Assembly: GCA_944321735.1 (NCBI GenBank)
Contig: CALUMK010000021.1
Coordinates: 1 to 46,318 of the forward strand
Direction: 5' to 3'
DNA from: an uncultured Bacteroidales bacterium
Lineage (GTDB): Bacteria > Bacteroidota > Bacteroidia > Bacteroidales > P3
Length of the DNA: 46,318 nt
In this document: positions 18,695 to 27,900 of the stretch, piece after piece
How positions within the stretch are numbered: position 1 is the first letter of the stretch
Layout of the letters: each line of letters opens with the position of its first letter
Notes under the pieces: model-generated
What the model was told of the DNA's origin: nothing
Databases searched by the model: none
The model's input: only the letters and a program-made list of their open reading frames with translations
Made by a program: the position numbers and the translations under genes

Positions 18695-19942
18695 CTAAAA
18701 CACCGAATTCAAAACGTAATACATCCCCACCCCTAAGTAATTGCCGACCGCATACCCTAACAATCCCACCACGATACCGCTGAGCAGGCAGCGGCGACTC
18801 TTCATCTGGCTGGCCACCGTCGGCACGAAAGGCGGGGAAAAAATCAATCCCACCGCCGAAATCGTGAACAAGTCGGCATCGACCCGGCATATCTTGGCCA
18901 GAATCAAATGAATCAGCAAGGTTGTCACCAAGATGACCGCAATGAAACCCATCAGCCCGTAAGCCCCTGAACCTACTTCGGCCACCGAAAAATCGGACGC
19001 AATGATAATGCTGAAAACCAGAATGAAGTACATTCCCAATTCAAACATCTTGGGCGTGTTCCTGAGTTTCTTCCAAAACGAGAGCGCGATAGCCAAGGTC
19101 GTAATCACCAGAATGACCGAAACCACTTGATAATCCTTGGAAACCAGCCAAAGGCTCAACAGTCCCGCCAAAGCAAAGATACCCAGCGAACAGCCAAACG
19201 GCAGCAACAGCTTCTTCAAAACCGGCCTCGTAAACAAACCGTCGTAATTCTCGAAATCCGAAGCTTCCGTCCCGACAGAAGAAGCCAGCGCCTTCTCCGT
19301 CCTCGCCATCTTACGACTCTGCCCCGCACCTCCCTGAAGCTCGGCCAGTTCATCAGGCAGGTAGCGCAACACCTTCCGTACCAGCTTGAAACCGCCTCCC
19401 ACAAGAAAAGCCAGCAAGAAAAACGTGATGAAAATCTCAAAGGTGTTGACCATGATGAAAGTCTCGGAAGAGGGCTGCAACGCGATATTCAAGGAAGCCA
19501 CATTGGGCGTGCCGCCCGTATAGAAACCCATCATCAAGCCGGCTGCCTTGTCCAATTCCGGAATACCTAAGCCTTTGAACCAAGTGTAGGCCAAAAACAC
19601 CGCGCAGGTAATGGCCACCACGCCACAGAAGAAAGCCACGAAGGTCTTCTTCAAGCTTCTTGTCCAAGTCTTAAAATCGGCCGAGAACAGCATCAGCGGG
19701 ATGGCCAAAGGCACGCAAAGCGTCTGCAAGGCGTTTTGCCAGGAAACCAGAACCGCATCGCCCGGCCAGGCATCGTCCATGATGCCGCTCAACGACAAGA
19801 TAATCCCCAAGGCGTATGCCAGCACGATAGTTCCTACCTTCGACAAGGCCTTATACTTCTTATAGAGCCAGATAATGAAAAACGGCCCCAAAAGGTAAAC
19901 CGCCACGATGAATCCAATCCTAAGGTACGCCGTCCATTCCAT
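18695..19942 (-). CDS. DUF819 family integral membrane protein
   Basis: The product is a 415-residue, very hydrophobic protein with about 10 transmembrane segments. It matches the DUF819 (YjcL-like) family pattern, including GFYTGGTPNVASLNIAL near residue 150 and a long hydrophilic loop around 210-245. Members resemble secondary transporters; no substrate is established. The start was placed at ATG 19942. A longer frame could begin at a TTG (19966), but that codon is part of a TACCTTTG promoter box (19964-19971), so it cannot be in the message. Tandem repeats and a terminator hairpin just upstream suggest regulated transcription separate from the preceding cargo gene. The acyltransferase gene follows. 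Confidence 0.8.
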   Translation of the reverse strand: MEWTAYLRIGFIVAVYLLGPFFIIWLYKKYKALSKVGTIVLAYALGIILSLSGIMDDAWPGDAVLVSWQNALQTLCVPLAIPLMLFSADFKTWTRSLKKTFVAFFCGVVAITCAVFLAYTWFKGLGIPELDKAAGLMMGFYTGGTPNVASLNIALQPSSETFIMVNTFEIFITFFLLAFLVGGGFKLVRKVLRYLPDELAELQGGAGQSRKMARTEKALASSVGTEASDFENYDGLFTRPVLKKLLLPFGCSLGIFALAGLLSLWLVSKDYQVVSVILVITTLAIALSFWKKLRNTPKMFELGMYFILVFSIIIASDFSVAEVGSGAYGLMGFIAVILVTTLLIHLILAKICRVDADLFTISAVGLIFSPPFVPTVASQMKSRRCLLSGIVVGLLGYAVGNYLGVGMYYVLNSVF

Positions 19943-19963
19943 AATCGAACATGAAAACTGATG

Positions 19964-20011
19964 CAAAGGTAGCGATTTTCATGACACAGGCCGTTTTATG
20001 TGACACAGGCC
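19964..20011 (-). promoter_or_regulatory. Promoter with tandem direct repeats for the DUF819 gene
   Basis: TACCTTTG on the minus strand (19964-19971) fits the -7 box. No TTTG is found at the -33 distance; instead two perfect copies of GGCCTGTGTCA lie at 19982-19992 and 20001-20011, 19 bp apart, and the nearer copy covers the -33 position. A weak -33 box replaced by direct repeats suggests an activator-dependent promoter. The far copy overlaps the hairpin of the upstream gene. Confidence 0.5.
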
Positions 20012-20039
20012 GCCTCCGGAAAATCCCGGAAGCGGCCTG
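20006..20039 (-). terminator. Hairpin after the 1562-aa cargo gene
   Basis: CAGGCCGC (20006-20013) pairs with GCGGCCTG (20032-20039), and TCCGG (20015-20019) with CCGGA (20026-20030), around a 6-nt loop with one C/A mismatch. It begins about 22 bases after the stop of the minus-strand cargo gene. There is no U-run, so it may act as a terminator or a 3' stabiliser. Confidence 0.55.
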
Positions 20040-20061
20040 CAGCTCAGAACGCTCTATCCAC

Positions 20062-23000
20062 TTAGCGACTGACTACCATCCTGCGGACAGCCGACTGTCC
20101 CTTCGAATCCGTCATCAAGACAAAGTAAATCCCCTCAGGCCATGCGGACACATCCACATCCAGCCTATCGGTATTCACATTCTCCCGCCGGAAGACCAAA
20201 CGTCCTGCGGCATCGAACACTTCCAACCGCAGAATCATCTCATCGCTGGCCACCACGAAATTCTGCCAAGCCGGATTCGGGTAAATTCTGAACTGGCAAG
20301 CAGCCGGATTCACATTTGAAAGATTTTCGACAAAGACCGCCGTTGCCGTCAAGTTGCCCGTCATAACGATTGCCGTATCCGCCGCCCGAACACTGTCCTG
20401 ACCGACAACCCATGCCGTGAAATGCCAACCCTCGGCTGCCACGGCTTTCAATGCCACGTTCGACCCTGCCTCATACGTATACTCGCCTGTCGCAGGCGTG
20501 GTCTCTCCTTCTCCAACCTTAGCTATCGTCAACGTATACATATCCGGTTGCGGTTCCGCATCTTTCTCAAAAAGAGCCGTCGCTATCAAGTCGCCCGTCA
20601 TGACGATTGCCGTATCCGTCGCACGAACGCTGTCCTGGCCGACAACCCAGGCCACAAAATGCCAATTCTCAGCTGCCACGGCTTTCAATGCCACGCTCGA
20701 CCCCACTTCGTACCGATGTTCTCCCTCCGAAGGCGTGATTTCTCCTTCTCCCTCCTTGGACATCGTCAAGGTGCAGAAAGAAACCTCTTCAAAAAAAGCT
20801 ACCACCGTGGTATTACGCTCCAGTCGGAACACATGGACCGAATCCAGGACTTCTTCCCCGCTCACCGTCCAACGCACAAAACGATGACCTTCGTCCGGAA
20901 CCGCCCGGATAGTCACCGAATCGCCCGCATAGCGTTCATGCGCCCCCACAGCCGGTTCGGTAGATCCTTCCCCGTTGACCCGCATCGTCAAAGTGTATTC
21001 CATCCGGTCGAATACCGCGCAGATTTCCATCGGCTCTTCCAAAGTAAAACGCAAAGTATCCTGAACATAGGTCGTGGAATCCCCATTCACTACCCAATGC
21101 GAGAATTTCCAGAACTGATCCGGAGATGCCGTCAGCACCCATTCGCTCCCGGCTTTAGCCACGGTATCCTTCTCGTAATTCAAACTGCCTTCCCCCCGTT
21201 TCCCAATCTCCACAGGATACTCCACATACTTGAACACTGCCAAGACCGACATATCCTCTTCCACCAGACGGTGCAACACCGGCGTTTTTACCGTATCCTT
21301 CCCTCCGTCAATCACATAGCAGACAAAATCCAGACGGTTTTCCACCGGATACGCCTCCACATCGAAATACTGGCCTTCCACCACATTGTGCGTTCCTGGT
21401 TCCAACGACATCTCGGCTTCCGGCAGATTGGCGGAAAGCTGCACCTTGTAAGTGGCCACATCCACCACCGCTATTACCGGATTCGAGAAAGAGGACAAAC
21501 CGGACGTATAGACCGCTGCAATCCGGTACGAAAATTCCCCGTTCGCCATACCTTCATCCTGATAGCTTGTATTTTCCGTAGTGGCAATCTGTTCCCCGTC
21601 CCTATAGACAGCATAATGCTTCAATTGGAAGAGGCTGTCTTCTGATTCGGAGACTCCGATCCACCTGAGCTGGACCCGGTTCAATTCCACTTCCTGCTGC
21701 AACTGGCTCACAGCAGGAATCGCTGCCGAATCAAATGCCTTGATCTGCAACTTGTCCAATTGGATATTGGAAGTACCGTAATTCCCGACCGCCTTGATCA
21801 TATAACCGGAATGCGCCACCGGAAGCGGCTTTTCATAATACCGGTAAGCCTCTTTTCCCGAAGCCTCGCAACCGCAGGCATCAATCGAATCCATAAAGAC
21901 ATAATCGGTGCCGTTTACCGTATAATACAGGTAAAGCCTTGAAGGGAAAGGATATTCGTAATTCCCTCCGCACTTATCCTTGTTCCACCAATAGAACGAA
22001 ATCGAAGAAAAATCGGCATCGCCCATATCCAATTCAGGACTGTACAGCTCTCCGTAATAAGAAGGATTCCAGGAGGCGGAGGCATACATGACATAACCTT
22101 CTCCTTCAAACGGATCCGTGGCCCAGCTGGAGTACGATTGGCCTCCTGCTGTCCAGACATAATTGTCATTCTGCGAACCGTAAGCATAGCCTTTGGTTGT
22201 CCAGCAGCTATGGGCAAAATCCTCAAAGCCTTCGGTTATCGGGAACTGACTGTAAACGCCGCATTCCGTCCAGCAATCTATCGGCAAAGACCAATCCGAA
22301 GCTACCGAATCCGGAGTACCGGCACCTTCACATACGGCCTGAACGGAAATCCGATAAGCCGTATTGGCCGAAAGCCCGTCAATCCGGAAGCTTCGTCCAG
22401 CACCTTCCACAGAGAACAAACGGTACGGCCGGACACTTTCATCCGGCAACAGACTGTCCACTTTGAGCCAGAAAAGCTCCGGATTATCGGCTTTTTCCCA
22501 AGCCACCCGGACATAGTCAGTCCCGATTTCTTCAATACGAAAATCCCTCGGCATCGGACAAGCCGGTGTCAAACCGATTTCGAAATTGTCAAGGCAAGCC
22601 GAATTCGAATTCCATGAAGAAAAGCTCCCGGTGCATACCCCCATCAGACGAATGCCAAGATACATCGTCCCGGTTCCGGAAGCCGTCCATGAACCCGCGA
22701 ATCGAGCATATTCCAGAGAAGAAGGACTCTCGAGAACGGCAAAACGTTCCTTCATCTGCCCCGGAAGCGGCGCAGGACCTGCCCACATCTCTACAGAATC
22801 GATGCCCGCCACATCGTTGGTCCGCATCCAGAACGACAAGTCGTAAGAAGTCCCCTCGGTCATTTCCACGCCTCGCAGGATTACCCATTCGTCAAAACGT
22901 TTCCCGGCACTCGAAGATTCCTCAAACGTCATGAACTTATCATCCCCGTACCCGGTTTCCGCACCGTACCCGTAAGTTGCCGTTCCCAAAAGTTCGCCAA

Positions 23001-24750
23001 GACGCGACACATAGGCTATATTTTCAGGCATCCCGTCCGAACTTGACAAGGTTGAGAAATCTTCCAGCAACGGAATCGCAGCCGGACTCTGGCGGGTCAC
23101 GAAACGGAACGGTCCAGTCCAATCGCTATATTGATTGGAACCCACGGAACGCACATAAGCAAAATAGACCGTATTGGGCTGCAAGGCATCGCCTTGCGGC
23201 GTAGAGGAAAGTTCGACCGAAGCCGTCGAACAAGGCGTGGCATAAGCCGAATCTTCCGGTGCGAAATCACCCGAGCCAAGACCCAAAGCCAACTCCCAGT
23301 GGCTTGCAGTCCCTTGTTCCTCCCAGTCCAGAACCACGGATTCATGGGTCAAAGACTCTTGATTCAAATCCGCGAACACCGGCGCGGGCATAGCCGGCAC
23401 CTCCCGTACGGAAATATCGTCTATCACCACATTGCTCAACAATGTATCGGCCGACATTTCCGCATACTGCCCGGAGAAATAAATTCCAATCACGTAATTC
23501 CCGTCAGCCTGCGGCGTGTAGAGAGTCCGGAACTCCTTGTATTCCGTATTCCGGAAGTCCTGCCGCACTGCCACCAATTCCATCGATTCCGCATTCTGGG
23601 CATCGCCGACACCCACGCCCAAGGTATCCAAGCCTTTGAAACCATCGGTCACAAACCAGAACGAAATCTCGTAGGCCTGCCCTTGGCTCATCTGCAATGC
23701 CGGACTGAAATACCAGTTCCGGTTCCGGCCTTCCGATTCGTTGTCGAACAGGATAAAGGCAGAACCCGTATGCGCCCGGCGGTTCTTGTAGATGTCGTAA
23801 GTCTGTGCCGAAAGCATGCTGTTATAAGCATATTCATCGGCCACGGCCGCGCAATCGGGCACCAAACCATCGTCCGGCAAAGACTCGAAGCCTTCCTTCC
23901 AAGGCAAGGAGTAATATTCCGGGCAACCGGAACGGAAATATACCGGCGCGCTCCAATCCGACTTATCCTCGCCTTTCACCGCCCGGACATAAGCCACATA
24001 CCAGGTCAGCGGTGCCAAACCGCTCACCGGGCATTCCAATCCTGAAACCGGCACAGGCGTTCCCGTCTCCGGATCAAAATCCGCACTGGGGCCATAGACC
24101 ACTTCGTAAGCGGAAGCATCCCCGGTTTCCACCCAGCTCAAAGTAGCCGCAGATGCGTCATAGGCCAGATTGGCCGGCATGTCGCAGGCCACCGTCGCAT
24201 AAGCGGGCAGCCCGATATTGTCCACAAAGAATTCCTCGCCCGAGGACTCTTCCATATAGGCTATGCAGACATACTTGGTGCCAGCCGGCAAATCGGCCTT
24301 GAGGTACTCCTCCCAAAAGCCTGTGTACATCATCTCGTCCACACCGGTATGCATCGTCTCCGTCCAGGTGAAATCCTCTATCGCCTTGCCGGTCGAGGAC
24401 CAGCCCACCCGGTAAGGCCGTCCCGCGTCATACCCGTAAGGGACCCAATAATCAAAGGTCAAGGTATCCGTTGCCGGCACATCCAGGAGAGGGCTGACCA
24501 GATACTGCTCGAAAGGAGCCGATTGCAGATTGTCATCGCTCGAGAAACGGAACGAATAACCGGTGGCATACATGTTAGGGTTTTCCGCAAACGACATCAA
24601 CGTTCCTGCCTCAGGCTGGGAATTTGCATAAACCACCGTCCAGTTCTTTGGCGGGAAATATTGTCCTTCAAAATCTTCAGTCACCTTTTGCGACCACGAT
24701 ACCGAACAAGACATTGCCAGCATCGCCAACATAAGAGCAAATCTTTTCAT
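20062..24750 (-). CDS. Giant T9SS cargo protein: anchor-J/FN3 pairs and five InlB repeats
   Basis: The protein has 1562 residues and a signal peptide (1-21, ends SWS-Q). Four choice-of-anchor-J modules (about 22-180, 277-440, 553-715, 818-985) alternate with FN3 domains (about 188-275, 448-550, 720-815, 990-1080). The FN3 domains carry the usual Y-x-A-Y-V-R-A-V strand. Five divergent InlB B-repeats follow (about 1100-1480), the last two nearly identical. A T9SS CTD starts near 1485 (IYPNPAWQN, DAAGRL, WPEGIYFVLM, ending RRMVVSR). The architecture indicates an elongated cell-surface binding protein; the ligand is unknown. A hairpin-rich 195-bp gap separates it from the upstream cargo gene, and a near-consensus GATATTTG box is present about 57 bp before the ATG. 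Confidence 0.85.
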   Translation of the reverse strand: MKRFALMLAMLAMSCSVSWSQKVTEDFEGQYFPPKNWTVVYANSQPEAGTLMSFAENPNMYATGYSFRFSSDDNLQSAPFEQYLVSPLLDVPATDTLTFDYWVPYGYDAGRPYRVGWSSTGKAIEDFTWTETMHTGVDEMMYTGFWEEYLKADLPAGTKYVCIAYMEESSGEEFFVDNIGLPAYATVACDMPANLAYDASAATLSWVETGDASAYEVVYGPSADFDPETGTPVPVSGLECPVSGLAPLTWYVAYVRAVKGEDKSDWSAPVYFRSGCPEYYSLPWKEGFESLPDDGLVPDCAAVADEYAYNSMLSAQTYDIYKNRRAHTGSAFILFDNESEGRNRNWYFSPALQMSQGQAYEISFWFVTDGFKGLDTLGVGVGDAQNAESMELVAVRQDFRNTEYKEFRTLYTPQADGNYVIGIYFSGQYAEMSADTLLSNVVIDDISVREVPAMPAPVFADLNQESLTHESVVLDWEEQGTASHWELALGLGSGDFAPEDSAYATPCSTASVELSSTPQGDALQPNTVYFAYVRSVGSNQYSDWTGPFRFVTRQSPAAIPLLEDFSTLSSSDGMPENIAYVSRLGELLGTATYGYGAETGYGDDKFMTFEESSSAGKRFDEWVILRGVEMTEGTSYDLSFWMRTNDVAGIDSVEMWAGPAPLPGQMKERFAVLESPSSLEYARFAGSWTASGTGTMYLGIRLMGVCTGSFSSWNSNSACLDNFEIGLTPACPMPRDFRIEEIGTDYVRVAWEKADNPELFWLKVDSLLPDESVRPYRLFSVEGAGRSFRIDGLSANTAYRISVQAVCEGAGTPDSVASDWSLPIDCWTECGVYSQFPITEGFEDFAHSCWTTKGYAYGSQNDNYVWTAGGQSYSSWATDPFEGEGYVMYASASWNPSYYGELYSPELDMGDADFSSISFYWWNKDKCGGNYEYPFPSRLYLYYTVNGTDYVFMDSIDACGCEASGKEAYRYYEKPLPVAHSGYMIKAVGNYGTSNIQLDKLQIKAFDSAAIPAVSQLQQEVELNRVQLRWIGVSESEDSLFQLKHYAVYRDGEQIATTENTSYQDEGMANGEFSYRIAAVYTSGLSSFSNPVIAVVDVATYKVQLSANLPEAEMSLEPGTHNVVEGQYFDVEAYPVENRLDFVCYVIDGGKDTVKTPVLHRLVEEDMSVLAVFKYVEYPVEIGKRGEGSLNYEKDTVAKAGSEWVLTASPDQFWKFSHWVVNGDSTTYVQDTLRFTLEEPMEICAVFDRMEYTLTMRVNGEGSTEPAVGAHERYAGDSVTIRAVPDEGHRFVRWTVSGEEVLDSVHVFRLERNTTVVAFFEEVSFCTLTMSKEGEGEITPSEGEHRYEVGSSVALKAVAAENWHFVAWVVGQDSVRATDTAIVMTGDLIATALFEKDAEPQPDMYTLTIAKVGEGETTPATGEYTYEAGSNVALKAVAAEGWHFTAWVVGQDSVRAADTAIVMTGNLTATAVFVENLSNVNPAACQFRIYPNPAWQNFVVASDEMILRLEVFDAAGRLVFRRENVNTDRLDVDVSAWPEGIYFVLMTDSKGQSAVRRMVVSR
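20356..20760. repeat. Recent tandem duplication of an InlB B-repeat (237-bp period)
   Basis: Two DNA copies begin at about 20356 and 20593, offset by 237 bp (79 codons). They share long identical runs, for example ACGATTGCCGTATCCG and GCTGCCACGGCTTTCAATGC. The neighbouring InlB repeats in the same gene are much more diverged, so this pair is a young duplication and a possible site for copy-number change. Confidence 0.75.
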
Positions 24751-24866
24751 ACTCGTCTGTTTTAACGAGACAGTAAAGAGACCGGATAACTCCGTCCTCC
24801 CCTGTCCAAATATCTATTGTTGAATCATTCTCTTTCTTTTCGTTCTTATCCAAAGGAAAGACCCGG

Positions 24867-24930
24867 CCCGGCCACTAACCAAAACCAAGTTTCGACGAAA
24901 TGTACCTAAGCAAACCACGCCAAGGCCGGG
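24867..24930. other. Long-range stem-loop between two minus-strand cargo genes
   Basis: CCCGGCC (24867-24873) can pair with GGCCGGG (24924-24930), enclosing a small palindrome TTTCG-A-CGAAA (24890-24900). It lies shortly after the stop of the 1476-aa cargo gene and before the 1562-aa one. It may end or attenuate transcription between them; the large loop makes this uncertain. Confidence 0.3.
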
Positions 24931-24945
24931 ATTCCTTTCTCAAGA

Positions 24946-27900
24946 TTATCTTTCTACCACCAGCTTAATCCTGCCTATGCTTCGCTGTCCATTCCAGACT
25001 TCCACCACATAGATGCCTGAAGCCAAGGAGGCCACATCCAATTCGCATTGCCGGCCAGTCACCTCCTGCGAACAGAGGATACGGCCTTGCATGTCAAACA
25101 GACGGATTTCCGTCATATCGAGCGAGGCAGCCACCTGGCAGTAATCCGAAGCCGGATTGGGCCAAAGCAGTATCGAAGCTTCCGGACGCGCACCGTTGGC
25201 AGCATCCTCTATTTCAAAGTCCTCTGACAAGGAAGCGCTCCGCCCGCTCTGGTATTGAGCGAAAAGCTCTACCCTATGCTGGCCCACGGACAAGCCCTCT
25301 ACGGAATAGGTCGTGGAAGTGGCCACATAGAGCATGTCCCCGTCTATCAACAAGCCGTAAGACAAGGGCGTTGCATCGACCGGAGCATCCCAACGGAACC
25401 AGGTAGTAGCCCCCGGTATCACCTTGAGATTGGATGGCATGGCCAGTTTTTCTCTTACCACTTCCTTGCTGAACGCCATCGGCGATGCATAATCCCCTGT
25501 ATAATGTACTTGAACGGCATATTTGTGCTCGCTTCCCATTTCATAGGATGCCCAGGAAGGATCTTCCATCGAAGTAGCGGTCGTCGGGCTTTCTGTCAGG
25601 GATTGCCACGAATCCTGAACGGACTCCGACCCAGGCTGCAAATGCCACAGGCTGAAGCTCTCCGCACGTTTAGGCATCATACCCGAAGCTAAGGTTTGCA
25701 CCTTGGAAGCATCCTTGTAATAAATATGCGGACGCAGCATGAACACCATCGGAGGCGCCGCCATATCCCTGACCATGTTCAGCCAAGTACCATCCCTTTG
25801 CACATAATAAGAGAGGCTATCGTCGGCATATTCGCCATCCTCATCGGCCGACAGATAGTTGGTATAGTTTTCCCTATCAGCCGGCCAACGAACCATCACA
25901 TAATAATCCGCATCCACATTGACCATATAGGGGAACTGTACCTGCACGCTGCCTTCGTCCGGAATGACGAATCCGTTGGAGGTGCCTACGCAAGCCCGGT
26001 ATTGGTCGTATATATCCACATAGACCGTATCATCGTCATTTTGCTCATGAAGGCTTCCAAACACCTCGACGGCATCGATATAAAGATTCCGGCTATTCGC
26101 ATACAAGTTACCCATGCTGATTTCCTGATAGGGCATGACGCTCATCCCGTTCTCATCGCTCCCATCATCCAAAGCGAACCATTCCGAGGTCATTTCCGAA
26201 GGATTTTCCCAACGCAGTATCACTGACTCCCCTTCGCCTTGCAATTCGGCCCGCAAGCCGACAGCTGGAAGCAACAACTCCATCAAAGCCACATCCACCT
26301 GCATATCGCCATTGACCGTAAAGACCGTATCGAAGGTTTCATACCCCGGATAGGACACAGACAAAGTGTATTCCTTAGTGCCGTACACATCGTAAATCGA
26401 ATAGGAACCATCGCTGATGGAGCTGGCTTCGTAATCCTCGTAACCATTCAAATGAATCTCCGCATTCCGCAAGGGTTCCCCAAGTGCCGTCTTGACCGTT
26501 CCGGTAAGCCGGTAGCGTGGCAACGGGCGCATAACCAGATCCACCACCTTGATTTCCACATCCGAAATCACCACGTTCGACACCGATGTATCCGTATAGC
26601 CGAATTTTTCAGCTTTGACCGTATATGTATCGGGCAACAGCATCGGGATTTCGTAGAAGCCTTCGGCATTGGAGGTAGCTGACAGAGCGGTTCCGTCCAA
26701 ATAGATTTTGGCGTCGGCCAAGGCATTGCCTTCCAAATCGGTCACTTGGCCTTGGAGCTTGCCTGCCGACATGGAATCTATCAGAATGGCCGTATTGGGA
26801 CGCCGTGTCTGCAAATTTCCGTTATCGGTATCCGGCGTATCGCTCGATGAAGCTGAAAGAGAAAACAAGACGCGGTTGGCACCTACTTCCGTATGCCACA
26901 TCTCATCGCCGGACGAATACATCGTAGGCGTTGGAATTTCATCCATCTTCTGAATCATAACCACCAGATTTCCGCCCTTGTACGAATAAGGCTGCTGCAT
27001 CCGGAAAAGCAGATTCCCTTCCCCTTCAATCGTATCGATATGACCATCGTAAACCAATGTCATGGATTCGGTCGGCAACCAATCCATCGCGGAGGCAAAC
27101 TCATCCTTGTCGGTTTCGCCCATCCAAATCTTGATAGGAGTAAGCCCATGGGCATTGCTGTAATTGTACTGGTAACGCAAGGCTGTAATAACTCCTACTC
27201 GTCCGATTTCTTCCGATAAATAAATCGTCTGGGAGGTCGAACTCGGATAGAAATAGGACAAAGGCGTATCCCAAGAACGGACATAGCCATCTCCCAAATC
27301 CGCAATCCGGGTCTCTTGCGAAACCGCATAGGATTCCACGGGAAACGAAACCAATTTTTCTTCAAAAACCTCATTGTCGAACACGACACGGGCACGCAAC
27401 TCGTAATTTCCCGTCTGTTCAGGAATCCAATCCAACTTGACAGGAAGAATTTCCTCGGCATACACAGGCTCGGAAACCCGGACGCTGGCCAGAACGCTAT
27501 CCGACCCGCCCAGCAATTCCACCGTATAGTCCTTTTGGGTAGCCGTACCGTTATTCTGGACAAAAACCGTCACTTCATTGGGTTGGTTCACCCATGGAAA
27601 TTCGGGAGCTTCCACATAGAGCGCGGACAAATAGGATGCAACAGGTTCACGAACAGACACATTGTCTATCGAAAGAGCCACGACGCCGTTCGATTCCGGC
27701 GACTCCACGTAAAATCCAATCCGGACTTCCCCGCTATAAGCCGACAAGTCTATCGTTTCCGTCCTTCCGTAAAAAGGAACATCGCCTAAAACCCATTCGC
27801 TGCCGGTATTGTTATATTCCCGGATCACCCCTTCGGCATTCCAAGTTTCCCCGCCGTCTTCCGAAATCACAACCAGGAAACGGTCATCGTCATACACTTT

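Noticed and set aside
20422-21645. 407-codon plus-strand frame
   Set aside because: It is antisense to the InlB-repeat part of the 1562-aa cargo gene; its His/Arg/Pro-rich composition is typical of a shadow frame.
23131-24045. 304-codon plus-strand frame
   Set aside because: It is antisense to the same cargo gene, with no recognisable domain or start signal.
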